Position numbers and translations under genes: made by a program. A stretch of DNA of 64,000 nt from Candidatus Marispirochaeta associata (GTDB lineage Bacteria > Spirochaetota > Spirochaetia > JC444 > Marispirochaetaceae), in the NCBI GenBank assembly GCA_001749745.1, contig JWTM01000475.1, positions 124,001-188,000 on the forward strand. Direction: 5' to 3'. The notes under the pieces are model-generated. The model saw only the letters and a program-made list of their open reading frames with translations, was not told the DNA's origin and did no database searches. Of this stretch, positions 43,965 to 52,841 are shown piece after piece (position 1 is the stretch's first letter; every line of letters begins with the position of its first letter).

Positions 43965-45410
43965 TTAAAGACGTCCTAAGAGTTCGACCAGATAGGCCCA
44001 GAAGCGCTCGGTCGACGAGATCCTGACCCGTTCGTCGGGGCTATGGGGGCCCTCGATATCCGGACCGAAGGAGACCATATCCATCCCGGGAATCTTGCTC
44101 TCGATGATGCCGCACTCGAGACCGGCGTGCACCGCAGTCAGGACGGCCTTCTTCTCGCTCAGCTCATTGAAGACCTGTTCGGCGAACTTCAGTAAGGGAG
44201 AGTCGGGATTCGGTTCCCAGGCCGGATACTCGCTCTCGTACTTCACCTCGCAGCCGATCAAGCGCAGCACCGCAGTGACCCTGCGACTGAGCATATCCCG
44301 CTTGAATCCCACCGCCGAACGCTGACTGGTAAGAAGGTAGAGTTTCTGCTCTTCGGTCCGGACCGAGGCGAGATTGGTGGAGCTCTCCACCATTCCATGA
44401 ATGATAGGACTCATCTCCTCGACGCCGTGCGGCAGTGCAAGGAGTCCGTCTACCAAAGCGGTTCCGTTCGCGATCACCGCGCCGGGCGCCTGATTTAGTT
44501 TTTCGCAAAAGATCTCCGCCGGCTTATCGTCCGCGAAGCGGCGCCGGGCCTGAGCCTGAAGGTCGGCGGCGGCTTGTTCGAGTTTTGGAAGATCCTCGGG
44601 CTTGACGGCCAGAAGCGCCTCGAACTCCCGGGGAATCGCATTATGCTTCCCGCCCCCGGCGAGGGAGCAGACGCCGTAATCGGCAAGACCGGCCGCGGCG
44701 ATTGTCTGCGCACCGAGACGGATCGCGTTACCCAGGCGCCGGTGAATCTCGCCCCCAGAATGACCGCCGGCTAGCCCCTCTACCCGCAACCGAACGAGCA
44801 GGCTGCCCTCCCCAGGGGGAATGCGTTTTATCGCTTTCGATCCGGAGGTATTCCGTCCCCCGGCACAGCCGAAATAGAAGATCCCCTCCTCCTCTGAGTC
44901 GAGATTGATCAACCGCCGCCCTTCGACCAGCTCGGGCGTCAGCCCCATAGCACCGATCAGTCCGCTCTCCTCATCCACGGTGAAGAGGGCCTCGATAGGC
45001 GGATGCTTGATATCCTTCGCATCGAGCACGGCCAGGGCCGCGGCTACACCGATACCGTTGTCCGCGCCTAAGGTCGTGCCGTCGGCCTTGAGCCAGTCTC
45101 CGTCCAGTATCGGTCGGATAGGATCCTTCTCAAAATCATGCTCTGTCCCGTCGTTCTTCTCGCACACCATATCGATATGTCCCTGAAGCACCAGGGCGGG
45201 ATGATCCTCGTAACCGGGAGCGGCCGGTTTGCGGACGACGAGATTACCCACCGAATCGGTCTTCGTCTCGAAACCTCGCTCCGAGGCGAAGGCGCGGATG
45301 TAATCGCTCAAGGCGGCTTCGTTCTTCGAACCGTGGGGTATATTGAGAATATCCGCAAAGAAGCGCCACAGCGGGGCGCGAAATCCGTTCTCCGGGGTAA
45401 TAATCTGCAT
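43965..45410 (-). CDS. pepD: aminoacyl-histidine dipeptidase (PepD, M20 family)
   Basis: 481 residues. M20C peptidase motifs are seen: LQGHIDMVCEK near 78 (metal His and Asp), LGADNGIGVAAALA near 117 (bridging Asp), and TVDEESGLIGAMG near 146 (catalytic Glu and metal Glu). HAGLECGI sits near the C-terminus. The enzyme cleaves carnosine-type and other dipeptides in the cytoplasm. Ribosome-binding site AAAGGAGAAA. Single gene, convergent with the ferredoxin gene. Confidence 0.93.
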   Translation of the reverse strand: MQIITPENGFRAPLWRFFADILNIPHGSKNEAALSDYIRAFASERGFETKTDSVGNLVVRKPAAPGYEDHPALVLQGHIDMVCEKNDGTEHDFEKDPIRPILDGDWLKADGTTLGADNGIGVAAALAVLDAKDIKHPPIEALFTVDEESGLIGAMGLTPELVEGRRLINLDSEEEGIFYFGCAGGRNTSGSKAIKRIPPGEGSLLVRLRVEGLAGGHSGGEIHRRLGNAIRLGAQTIAAAGLADYGVCSLAGGGKHNAIPREFEALLAVKPEDLPKLEQAAADLQAQARRRFADDKPAEIFCEKLNQAPGAVIANGTALVDGLLALPHGVEEMSPIIHGMVESSTNLASVRTEEQKLYLLTSQRSAVGFKRDMLSRRVTAVLRLIGCEVKYESEYPAWEPNPDSPLLKFAEQVFNELSEKKAVLTAVHAGLECGIIESKIPGMDMVSFGPDIEGPHSPDERVRISSTERFWAYLVELLGRL

Positions 45411-45479
45411 GGGTTTCTCCTTTGAAGTTTTATTAGACCGCTATAATATCACGGCCGATCGCCTCTGCCCACCGCGCCC

Positions 45480-45508
45480 TTGACGCAAGCCCCGGCGCAC
45501 CGTACTGT
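45480..45508 (+). promoter_or_regulatory. leaderless promoter of the adenylate cyclase gene
   Basis: TTGACG at 45480-45485, a 17-base spacer and TACTGT at 45503-45508, six bases before the ATG at 45515. No Shine-Dalgarno. Confidence 0.5.
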
Positions 45509-45514
45509 GCCGGT

Positions 45515-46597
45515 ATGGACCGCAGCATCCTTTGCATCACCTCCCGCCCCATCGATACCGCTCCGCTTATCGAATCATTGACCCACAAGGAGCTCGGGTC
45601 CTTCGAAGCCCTCCAGACCTCGAGCGTCGAGGAGGCGGAACCCCTCTTCTTCGAGCGGGAGATCTATCTGATCATCGCCGAATCCAAGGTGGAAGGGGTT
45701 GAAGAGATACTGGGGGACCTGAAGCAGGACGAGATGTTCTCCCACATTCCGGTACTGCTGATTCTGGAGGAGCGCTCCGCCGCGCTGGTTAAGCGAGCTA
45801 TGGATAACGGTTTCGATGCGGTCCTGGCCCGGGACGAACTGGATGAGCTTTTACCCCATACGGCATTGCCCCTGATCCGCAATCACCGCTACAACGGTGA
45901 GATGCTCGAGAAGATCTCCGACCTGCAGGAGAAGGCGATCCGCGACTTCATTCTGCTGGATCTTATCAAGGACTATATTCCCCGGACGATCTGGGACATC
46001 GCCAAAGAGTATGCCCATGAGCAGCGGATCAGAATCCCCGAGGAGGAGACAGTTCTTACCATCGCCTTCGGGGATATCAAGAATTTTACCCCCCGCACCC
46101 AGCATATGGATCCCAAGGCGGTCATCGGCTATCTGAACGAGGCATTCGACGTAGTTTCCCGCCTGGTCTACGACCATCAGGGGGATATCGACAAGTATAT
46201 CGGCGACGCCTTCTTGGCGGTCTTTCGGACGCCGATCCGCGGGGTTACCTCCATGCTGGCCATCCAGGGGGAACTGGAGCGGATGAACCGGGATCGCCGG
46301 GAAGAAGACCAGATCCTCTTTCGTATCGGGATCCACACCGGCCCCATTATCCGCGGGAACGTCGGCGGGAATGAGCGCTACGACAATACCCTGATCGGCG
46401 ACACGGTCAACACCGCCGCCCGGCTGGAACAGATCGCCCCGCCCGGCGGGGTACTGATCTCCGAGGCCACCCGGTCTCAGATCGGCATCGAGCTTCCAGA
46501 GCAGTACGGCCGTACCGAGAGCCTGAAAGGGAGGGAGGGCGAGATGAAGGTGTGGGAGATCTACGAATACCTGAAAGGCAGCTACGCCCCCAAATGA
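45515..46597 (+). CDS. class III adenylate cyclase with pseudo-receiver domain
   Basis: 360 residues. The N-terminal ~125 residues have receiver-like spacing but lack the phospho-Asp (YLIIAESKVEGVEE), so they are a pseudo-receiver. A helical linker (about 130-175) precedes the class III catalytic domain (about 180-355). Its metal-binding Asp residues are in FGDIKNFT and DKYIGDAFLAVF. The Lys in DKYIGD and Asp in IGDTVNTAARLE are the ATP-selecting pair, so the product should be cAMP. Its TGA overlaps the rsmE ATG (ATGA). Confidence 0.9.
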   Translation: MDRSILCITSRPIDTAPLIESLTHKELGSFEALQTSSVEEAEPLFFEREIYLIIAESKVEGVEEILGDLKQDEMFSHIPVLLILEERSAALVKRAMDNGFDAVLARDELDELLPHTALPLIRNHRYNGEMLEKISDLQEKAIRDFILLDLIKDYIPRTIWDIAKEYAHEQRIRIPEEETVLTIAFGDIKNFTPRTQHMDPKAVIGYLNEAFDVVSRLVYDHQGDIDKYIGDAFLAVFRTPIRGVTSMLAIQGELERMNRDRREEDQILFRIGIHTGPIIRGNVGGNERYDNTLIGDTVNTAARLEQIAPPGGVLISEATRSQIGIELPEQYGRTESLKGREGEMKVWEIYEYLKGSYAPK

Positions 46598-47304
46598 ACC
46601 TCTTACTCTTCGAGGAGTCGGAACTCAATTCCGAGGGCACCGCTGTCATTCACGGGGAGCGGGCGGAGCACCTGCGGAAGATTTTGAAGGCCGAGCCCGG
46701 CGACACGGTTGCTATGGGACTCGTCGACCGCGGAATCGGCACCGGCAGAATCCTCAGCCTTGAACCGGGAAAAGCGGAACTGAGACCGGAGATCTTCAGC
46801 TCCGGGGACGCCCTCTATCCCCTCTGCCTGGCCGTCGGGATGTCCCGGCCGATACAGATCAAGCGCATCCTCAAGACCGCGGCCTCCATGGGAGTCGAGG
46901 AGATTCGCTTTATCCCGACCGAACTGGGAGAGAACTCCTATCAACAGGCTAGCATCTGGGACGAGTACCGCCGGCATCTGATCGAGGGGGCCTCACAGGG
47001 AGGACTCTGTTTTCTTCCCCGGGTAATTCGGCATCGGAGCCGGGAGGAGTTTGTAGAGGAGACGAAGGAGTATCCCCGGCGGCTCCTCTTCGACCTGGAG
47101 CCGAAATCGCCGGAGAGCCCCCTAGAGCAGGGACAACGGGGACTGCTCTTGATTGGTTCCGAGCGGGGATGGACCCGGGGCGAACGGGAGTACTATCTCG
47201 AGGCCGGATTCGACGTCCGCGGGCTCGGCCGACGCATCCTTACCACCGAAACCGCCTGCACCGCGGCCTTGGCAATCAGTCTGCGTGAGCTCGGCTTGAT
47301 TTAA
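46594..47304 (+). CDS. rsmE: 16S rRNA m3U1498 methyltransferase
   Basis: 236 residues from the ATG at 46594; the open frame extends upstream inside the cyclase gene. An N-terminal PUA-like domain (HGERAEHLRKILKAEPGD) and a C-terminal SPOUT knot are recognisable by IQIKRILKTAASMGVEEI, LLLIGSERGWTRGE and the knot end LGRRILTTETACTAAL. RsmE methylates U1498 of 16S rRNA in the 30S subunit. It overlaps the cyclase by four bases. Its last 29 bases overlap the 3' end of feoB on the other strand. Confidence 0.93.
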   Translation: MNLLLFEESELNSEGTAVIHGERAEHLRKILKAEPGDTVAMGLVDRGIGTGRILSLEPGKAELRPEIFSSGDALYPLCLAVGMSRPIQIKRILKTAASMGVEEIRFIPTELGENSYQQASIWDEYRRHLIEGASQGGLCFLPRVIRHRSREEFVEETKEYPRRLLFDLEPKSPESPLEQGQRGLLLIGSERGWTRGEREYYLEAGFDVRGLGRRILTTETACTAALAISLRELGLI

Positions 47305-49507
47305 GCCCCATGCGGTGCAGCACCAGGTAGAGTCCGCCGAAAAAGAGTGCGGCCGCCCCTATCCAGAGCAGTCCATGCCCCTCGGCCAGCTGATAGAAGA
47401 GCACCGCGACGATCCAGGCCATCAGGGTATGATAGACCACGAAGAGCACCGTATAAGGCGTCCCGATCTCCCGGGAGACCGTCGCCACCACCGCCAGACA
47501 GGGAAAGTAGATCAGCACGAAGAGCAGATAGGCGTAGGCGCCGGCGGGAGAGAAGTGCTGCCGCAGGAGCTGGAAACTGCGGGGATCCTCCGGTTCTTCC
47601 TCGCTCAAGCCGAGGGCCAGGAGCAGCCCTTCGGGAACCGAACGGAAGGCTCCCGCGATCCCGCCTAACAGAGAGTACTCATCCTCGTCGGACTCGACCC
47701 CTTCCGGGAGACCCAACTGGGAATAGAGGCCGTTGATCGTGCCGACAATCGACTCCTTGGCGAAGACGCCGGTAAAGAGGCCTACCGCGGCGGGCCAGTT
47801 ATTTCGCTCGACCCCCATGGGTACGAATACCGGGGTAATGCCCTTGCCGATGGCCGCCATCAGGGATTTCTCGTCATCCTGGTTGCCGATCGAACCGTCG
47901 ACGCCGAAGCTGCTCAAGAAACCGAGCACCAGCACGGCCAGGATGATCACCTTCCCCGCCCGGAAGATAAAATCCTTCAAGCGCAGCCAGGTATGCAGCA
48001 TAATATGCTTCAGCCGCGGCGCATGGTAGGGGGGAAGCTCCATAATCAGATGACTCGACTCGCCCCGGAGAGCGGTGGTCCTGAAGATGAATCCGGTCAG
48101 GATGGCCAGGAGAATACCCACGAAGTAGAGGGAGAAGACGATCAGCCCCGCCTGCTCGCCGAAGAAGGCCGCCGCAAAGAGGGCGTAGACCGGCAGCCGG
48201 GCGCCGCAGGACATCAGGGGCGACATAAAGATCGTCATGATCCGGTCTTTCCGAGAATCGAGGGTACGGGTGGCCAGGACGGCCGGAACCGTACAGCCGA
48301 ATCCGACCAGCATGGGAACGAAGGCCTTGCCCGGCAGACCGATCATGCGCATAAAGCGGTCCATGATGAAGGCCGCCCGGGACATATAGCCGGAATCCTC
48401 CAGGAGAGAGAGCATCAGGAAGAGGAAGAAGATAACCGGAACAAAGGTGGCCACCGTCTGAATTCCCGCTCCGATGCCGTCGGCTAAGATAGCGGTAACG
48501 AAGCCGGGCGCATTGACACTAGCCAGCAGCAGTCCCAGACCGTCCACGAAGATGGTGCCGAAGAGAATATCGAAGAAATCGATGAAGGCGCCGCCTAAGG
48601 TGATCGAAAGAAAGAAGACCAGATACATGGCCAGACCGAAAAGCGGCACGCCCAGAATAGGATTCATCACGATCTGATCGATCTTTTCGGTACGACTCTC
48701 CCGGGTCGGTTCCTCCCGCAATACCTCGCGCACCACGCCGCGGATAAGACCGTAGCGGGCGTTGGCCACCACCACATCGGGGCTATCCTTGAGAATAGCG
48801 CTGATGTGCTTAACCTCCGCGGAGAGCTCCTCCACTTCGAACCATCCCTCTCTGAGCATCCGGGAGGTAATCGATTCGTCCTCTTCGATCAGTTTGACCG
48901 CCGTCCAGCGAGCCTGCCGTTCGGGCAGACCATGTTCCTTGAACTTAAGCGACCAGCGGGAGATCAGATCCTCGATCTCGTTGGGATAGGAGACCCGCCG
49001 TTTAAGATGTTCGCGCCCCGCGAGGGCGCGGCGGATCTCATCCATCAGCTTGGCCGGCGCAGCCGCTTCGGTAGCGGCGAGCTCCACGGTCGGAAACCCG
49101 AGATGGGTGCTGAGATGGTCGGTATCGATCGAAAGCCCCTTCTCCCGGGCCAGGTCCTGCATATTCAGAACGACCAGGGTGGGAATATCCATCTCCATCA
49201 GCTGGGTGGTCAGATAGAGGTTTCGTTCAAGATTGGTGGAGTCCAGGATATTAACCGCCAGGTCGTAGGCGCCGGTCTGGAGAAAATCCCGGGCGACCTT
49301 CTCGTCGTCGGTCTTGGCCGAGAGTCCGTAGATGCCGGGCAGATCGACAAAGGTAAACCTATCCTCCCCGTCCCGACGAATCCCTTCGACAAGATCGACC
49401 GTTACTCCGGGCCAGTTCCCGATCGTTTGGGAGCTGCCGGTCAGGCTGTTGAATAGGGTCGTCTTACCGCTGTTCGGATTCCCCACCAAAGCGATGGTGT
49501 AATTCAT
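47276..49507 (-). CDS. feoB: ferrous iron transporter FeoB
   Basis: 743 residues. The N-terminal G domain has G1 GNPNSGKT (9-16), GNWPGVTVD (switch I), DLPGIYGL (G3) and the G4-like LNMQD. A helical guanine-dissociation-inhibitor region follows, then about 9-10 membrane helices with the Cys/Gly gate motifs (GYMSRAAFIMDRFMRMIGLPG, GFGCTVPAV, FMSPLMSCGARLPVY). It imports Fe2+ across the inner membrane. Its ATG overlaps the feoA stop by four bases. Confidence 0.96.
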   Translation of the reverse strand: MNYTIALVGNPNSGKTTLFNSLTGSSQTIGNWPGVTVDLVEGIRRDGEDRFTFVDLPGIYGLSAKTDDEKVARDFLQTGAYDLAVNILDSTNLERNLYLTTQLMEMDIPTLVVLNMQDLAREKGLSIDTDHLSTHLGFPTVELAATEAAAPAKLMDEIRRALAGREHLKRRVSYPNEIEDLISRWSLKFKEHGLPERQARWTAVKLIEEDESITSRMLREGWFEVEELSAEVKHISAILKDSPDVVVANARYGLIRGVVREVLREEPTRESRTEKIDQIVMNPILGVPLFGLAMYLVFFLSITLGGAFIDFFDILFGTIFVDGLGLLLASVNAPGFVTAILADGIGAGIQTVATFVPVIFFLFLMLSLLEDSGYMSRAAFIMDRFMRMIGLPGKAFVPMLVGFGCTVPAVLATRTLDSRKDRIMTIFMSPLMSCGARLPVYALFAAAFFGEQAGLIVFSLYFVGILLAILTGFIFRTTALRGESSHLIMELPPYHAPRLKHIMLHTWLRLKDFIFRAGKVIILAVLVLGFLSSFGVDGSIGNQDDEKSLMAAIGKGITPVFVPMGVERNNWPAAVGLFTGVFAKESIVGTINGLYSQLGLPEGVESDEDEYSLLGGIAGAFRSVPEGLLLALGLSEEEPEDPRSFQLLRQHFSPAGAYAYLLFVLIYFPCLAVVATVSREIGTPYTVLFVVYHTLMAWIVAVLFYQLAEGHGLLWIGAAALFFGGLYLVLHRMGLKSSRAHAD

Positions 49508-49776
49508 GCATCTCCTTCGGCTTCGCTTACCATGATGTGCTTGGCGATCCCGTGACCGAGCATGATTTTGGAGGTCTTCACCATCAATACGTGGGGAAGA
49601 CCCCGGCCGCCGCGTACAACCTTGACCTGCTCACCCGGAACAATGCCCAGATCGAGCAGCCGCTGGCGCATGCCCCGGCCGCCGCGAAAGGAGCGGATCA
49701 TGACCGTCCGCCCCGGCGCTATCTCCGCCAGCGGCTTGAGTCGATGTTCCAGGGAATGATTGATACCCGCTTCCAT
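49504..49776 (-). CDS. feoA: ferrous iron transport accessory protein FeoA
   Basis: 90 residues, an SH3-like FeoA domain: LAEIAPGRTVMIRSF, RGGRGMRQRLLDLGIVPGEQVKV, and a C-terminal MLGHGIAKHIMV. FeoA is a cytoplasmic partner of FeoB. The stop overlaps the feoB start. The N-terminal coding end overlaps an unlikely extension of the divergent kinase frame. Confidence 0.93.
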   Translation of the reverse strand: MEAGINHSLEHRLKPLAEIAPGRTVMIRSFRGGRGMRQRLLDLGIVPGEQVKVVRGGRGLPHVLMVKTSKIMLGHGIAKHIMVSEAEGDA

Positions 49777-49809
49777 GCTTAGGCCCGCCTATCTTGCTTT
49801 GGTACTGCT

Positions 49810-49839
49810 ATTATCTCCATTATTCCTATATTTTGTCAA
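49810..49839 (-). promoter_or_regulatory. feoAB promoter
   Basis: On the minus strand TTGACA and GATAAT are separated by 18 bases. Between them is the imperfect repeat GGAATAAT / GGAGATAAT, a possible iron-regulator site, although no clear Fur box can be claimed. Confidence 0.5.
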
Positions 49840-49909
49840 TCGAGAGCCATCTAAAATCCTTTTCCCCCCATCGCGATTCGGCTATACTCGGTACACAACG
49901 AGGAACAGA

Positions 49910-51067
49910 GTGGAATCAGAAAGCAGTACCAATAGACCTATACTCAATCTCACCCCTCGCCGCAATCGGGAAGAGTTGGCGCCGCTCCGGCAGCGAATTC
50001 TTGACGCCTTCCCCGTAAAAACAGTGAGTGCCGGTCTGCGCGAAAGCTATCTGATCATGAACCGCTCCTTACAGATAATCGTCGCCAACCGGGCCTTCTG
50101 CGAGCTGAGCGGTATTGCGGAAGAGAGCGACCTCTTAGGCATTAGAATCGGCGAAGCGATCGGCTGCAGCAACTGCGACCTTCAGACCGGAGGCTGCGGG
50201 ACCGGTAAGGAGTGCGGCAGCTGCCGGATTCTCCACGGACTCTCTACTCTCTCCCGACCGGAGGAGGAGGAAGCGGCGACCCTCTTCCGGAGCAATGGTG
50301 AGGCCCTCCACTTCAAGATCAGCGTCTCCCCCTTTGTTTTCGAGGATGAGGAGTATCTGGCCGTTACCCTGCGACTGGTGAGTCACGAAGAGCGAAAATC
50401 GGCCTTGGAGCGGATCTTTTATCACGATATCCTCAATTCCGCCGGGGTACTGAAGGGGCTTATCGAGCTATTAAATGAGCACTATGCCGATAAGGGCGAT
50501 ATCGACCCGGAGGCCCGGGATATCTGGAAGGCGACCCTCCTCTCCTCCTCGCGGATCGTCGAAGAGATCCAGGCCCAGCGGGATATCTCTAAGGCCGAAC
50601 GGAACGAGCTGAGAATAAATCCGCTGCCCACCGATACGGGCCAGGTCATCGACGAGCTGATCGACTGGTTTACCGCCTATGAACTGGCGAAAGAGGGACA
50701 GCTGCAGAAGAGCGATAGCTTTCAGCCCCAGGCGCTCATTACCGACTCGATTATTCTGCGCCGGGTATTGATCAATCTGATCAAAAACGCCCTAGAGGCA
50801 TCACCCCGGGGAGCCCGGGTCTTCCTCGATTCCGCTAAGACTGAGGGGCGCATTCGACTGAGCGTAGTCAATCCCGGCGTAATCGATACGGACGTTCAGC
50901 GCCGACTCTTCCGGCAGACCTTCAGTACCAAGGGACGAGGGCGCGGCTTCGGCACTTACAGCGTCAAACTCCTAACCGAGCAGTATCTGAAAGGCAGCGC
51001 CGGCTTCGTCTCGAATGAAGAAGAGCAGACCAGATTCTATATCGAACTCCCCCGGAGTCTGGCCTGA
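49910..51067 (+). CDS. PAS-domain sensor histidine kinase
   Basis: 385 residues from a GTG at 49910 with GAGGAA ahead of it and a TATACT box at 49883-49888. The frame is open to an ATG at 49760, but that would overlap feoA, would use rare codons and would lie upstream of the -10. A PAS domain (about 45-165) contains a Cys-rich stretch (GCSNCDLQTGGCGTGKEC, GSCR), a pattern seen in a subset of PAS kinases. The phospho-His is in IFYHDILNSAG. The ATPase domain has LINLIKNALEASPRG (N box) and GRGFGTYSVKLL (G2). Cysteine clustering hints at metal or redox sensing. The next gene starts on its last base. Confidence 0.8.
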   Translation: MESESSTNRPILNLTPRRNREELAPLRQRILDAFPVKTVSAGLRESYLIMNRSLQIIVANRAFCELSGIAEESDLLGIRIGEAIGCSNCDLQTGGCGTGKECGSCRILHGLSTLSRPEEEEAATLFRSNGEALHFKISVSPFVFEDEEYLAVTLRLVSHEERKSALERIFYHDILNSAGVLKGLIELLNEHYADKGDIDPEARDIWKATLLSSSRIVEEIQAQRDISKAERNELRINPLPTDTGQVIDELIDWFTAYELAKEGQLQKSDSFQPQALITDSIILRRVLINLIKNALEASPRGARVFLDSAKTEGRIRLSVVNPGVIDTDVQRRLFRQTFSTKGRGRGFGTYSVKLLTEQYLKGSAGFVSNEEEQTRFYIELPRSLA

Positions 51068-52347
51068 TGGAGTCTCTTATGAACGCGCCGATCCTGCTCA
51101 AGGTCGGCGGACCGCTGCTGCTGATTCTAGGGGTTCAGAAACTGACCCGATCCTTGATTCTCGGGATTGCTGCAGGAAGCCTGCTATTGGCCCTCTGGAC
51201 CGGCCGCGATGTCTCCTCGATTCTCTCCATCGCCGGCGAGACCCTGATCCAATTCGACACCCTTATGCTGCTGACGGTTATCATCCTGGTAATCCTCCTC
51301 TCGAACCAGATGGCCGAGAGTCGGATCATGAGCGACCTGGTGTCGGCGGTACAGGGCAGGTTGAACCGGCGCGCCTCGGTGGCGGTGCTGCCGGCGTTGA
51401 TCGGGCTGCTGCCCATGCCCGGCGGCGCCCTCTTCTCGGCTCCGCTGGTGGAGGATTGCGACCGGGACGGAAGCATCGCCCCCATGCAAAAGACCAAGGC
51501 CAACCACTGGTTCCGGCACGTCTTCGAATTCTGGTGGCCGATCTATCCGGGAGTCCTCTTGGCGATCGAGATTTCGGGAGTCGAGGTCTGGCAGTATATC
51601 GCGGTAGCGGCGCCCCTCTCCCTCTTTGCGGTGGCCGGCGGCTACCTATTCATTCTGCGGCATGTTCCCCGCAGCCACGCAACGGGGACCTTAAGCGACC
51701 GTCGGCCCGTCTTACCCCTGTTGGCGCCGATTCTGATAGTCATCCTGGTCTATGGGCTGATTCAACTCCTCATCCCGCAGCTAGGGGAGGCGAGCAAGTA
51801 TCTGCCCATGCTGCTTGGGCTGGTCCTGGCAATCGCCTACCTGCAGCTGAAACGACATCTGCCCTTCTCCTCCTATGCGAAAATGCTGAGGTCGAAGAAA
51901 CTCGGTTCGATTGTGCTCTTGATCGCCCTAATCAGCATCTACGGCGCCTTCATCCAGGCCCCCTTGCCCGATGGAAGGCTGCTAATGGAAGAGCTGAGAA
52001 TGGAATTGGATGCGCGAGGGATTCCGCCGATGCTCTTGATCACCCTGTTACCGCTGATCGCCGGGCTAACCATCGGACTCTCGGTCGGCATGGTCGGCGC
52101 AAGCTTTCCGGTGGTAATGAGTCTTCTCGGACCCGATCCGGCGACCATCGAGGTGATGCGCATCCTCCCCTACGCCGCGGGTTTCGGATTCATCGGCATG
52201 ATGATCTCTCCGGTGCACCTCTGTCTGCTGGTAAGCAATACCCACTTCCAAACCGGTCTTGGAAGCAGCATTCGGGGATTACTGCCGACCATACTCGTTT
52301 TAGCGGGCGGAGTTATCCTGATCGGCCTGCTCTGGGGTATGGCCTAA
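51067..52347 (+). CDS. DUF401-type integral membrane transporter-like protein
   Basis: 426 residues with about 10-11 membrane helices. The segment ALIGLLPMPGGALFSAPLVED and HWFRHVFEFWWPIYPGV match my memory of the DUF401 family, which belongs to the ion-transporter superfamily of GntP/DctM-like carriers. The substrate is unknown. Its ATG shares one base with the kinase stop (TGATG), so it may be that kinase's partner or target. It converges on an acetyltransferase gene with a four-base overlap (CTAA). Confidence 0.75.
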   Translation: MESLMNAPILLKVGGPLLLILGVQKLTRSLILGIAAGSLLLALWTGRDVSSILSIAGETLIQFDTLMLLTVIILVILLSNQMAESRIMSDLVSAVQGRLNRRASVAVLPALIGLLPMPGGALFSAPLVEDCDRDGSIAPMQKTKANHWFRHVFEFWWPIYPGVLLAIEISGVEVWQYIAVAAPLSLFAVAGGYLFILRHVPRSHATGTLSDRRPVLPLLAPILIVILVYGLIQLLIPQLGEASKYLPMLLGLVLAIAYLQLKRHLPFSSYAKMLRSKKLGSIVLLIALISIYGAFIQAPLPDGRLLMEELRMELDARGIPPMLLITLLPLIAGLTIGLSVGMVGASFPVVMSLLGPDPATIEVMRILPYAAGFGFIGMMISPVHLCLLVSNTHFQTGLGSSIRGLLPTILVLAGGVILIGLLWGMA

Positions 52348-52841
52348 ACCCGGCGTTCGTAGATATCCACATCCACAAAGCGGCCGAACTTACGGCCCGA
52401 TTCGCTCAAGGTTCCCACGTGTCGGAAACCGTAGCGTCGGTGCATGGCGAAACTGGCTTCGTTGCCTTCGGCGATGCGAGAGATCAGCATGTGCAGGGAG
52501 GAGCGCTCCGCCGCCGACACCAGGGCCTCCAGCAGTCGGCTTCCCAGCCCCCGGCCGCGGGATGGCTCGTCCACGTAGACCGAAACCTCGGCGGTGGTGT
52601 CGTAGGCGCGCCGTTCCGACCAGCGCGAGAGCGATCCCCAGGCCAGGACCTCACTCCCCTCCTTGACGACAAAGACCGGGTGCTCCGCGTCGTGCTCCCG
52701 AAACCAGCGGCGCCGCTCCTCGATACTCTTCTCTTCGGTATCGAAGGTGGCCGTCGAGGTGCGGACGGCATGGTTGTAGATGGCGAGGATTCCCGGGATA
52801 TCCTCCTCGGTAGCGGGGACGACCGGGAGATTAGATGCCAT
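52344..52841 (-). CDS. phosphinothricin-acetyltransferase-like GNAT enzyme
   Basis: 165 residues from the ATG at 52841, which overlaps the avtA stop by 11 bases; longer starts in the frame would lie deep in avtA. GNAT motifs: DIPGILAIYNHAV near the N-terminus, TAEVSVYVDEPSRGRGLGSRLL (acetyl-CoA loop) near 85-105, and HRRYGFRHVGTLSESGRKFGR near the end. The layout matches the Pat/YncA (L-amino-acid or methionine-sulfoximine acetyltransferase) group. Probably acetylates an amino-acid analogue; its gene is coupled to avtA. Confidence 0.85.
   Translation of the reverse strand: MASNLPVVPATEEDIPGILAIYNHAVRTSTATFDTEEKSIEERRRWFREHDAEHPVFVVKEGSEVLAWGSLSRWSERRAYDTTAEVSVYVDEPSRGRGLGSRLLEALVSAAERSSLHMLISRIAEGNEASFAMHRRYGFRHVGTLSESGRKFGRFVDVDIYERRV

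Noticed and set aside
49760..49909. Upstream start giving the PAS kinase an N-terminal membrane helix
   Set aside because: It would overlap feoA and the feoAB promoter, with codon use unlike the rest of the gene. The GTG at 49910 has a ribosome-binding site and a -10 upstream.
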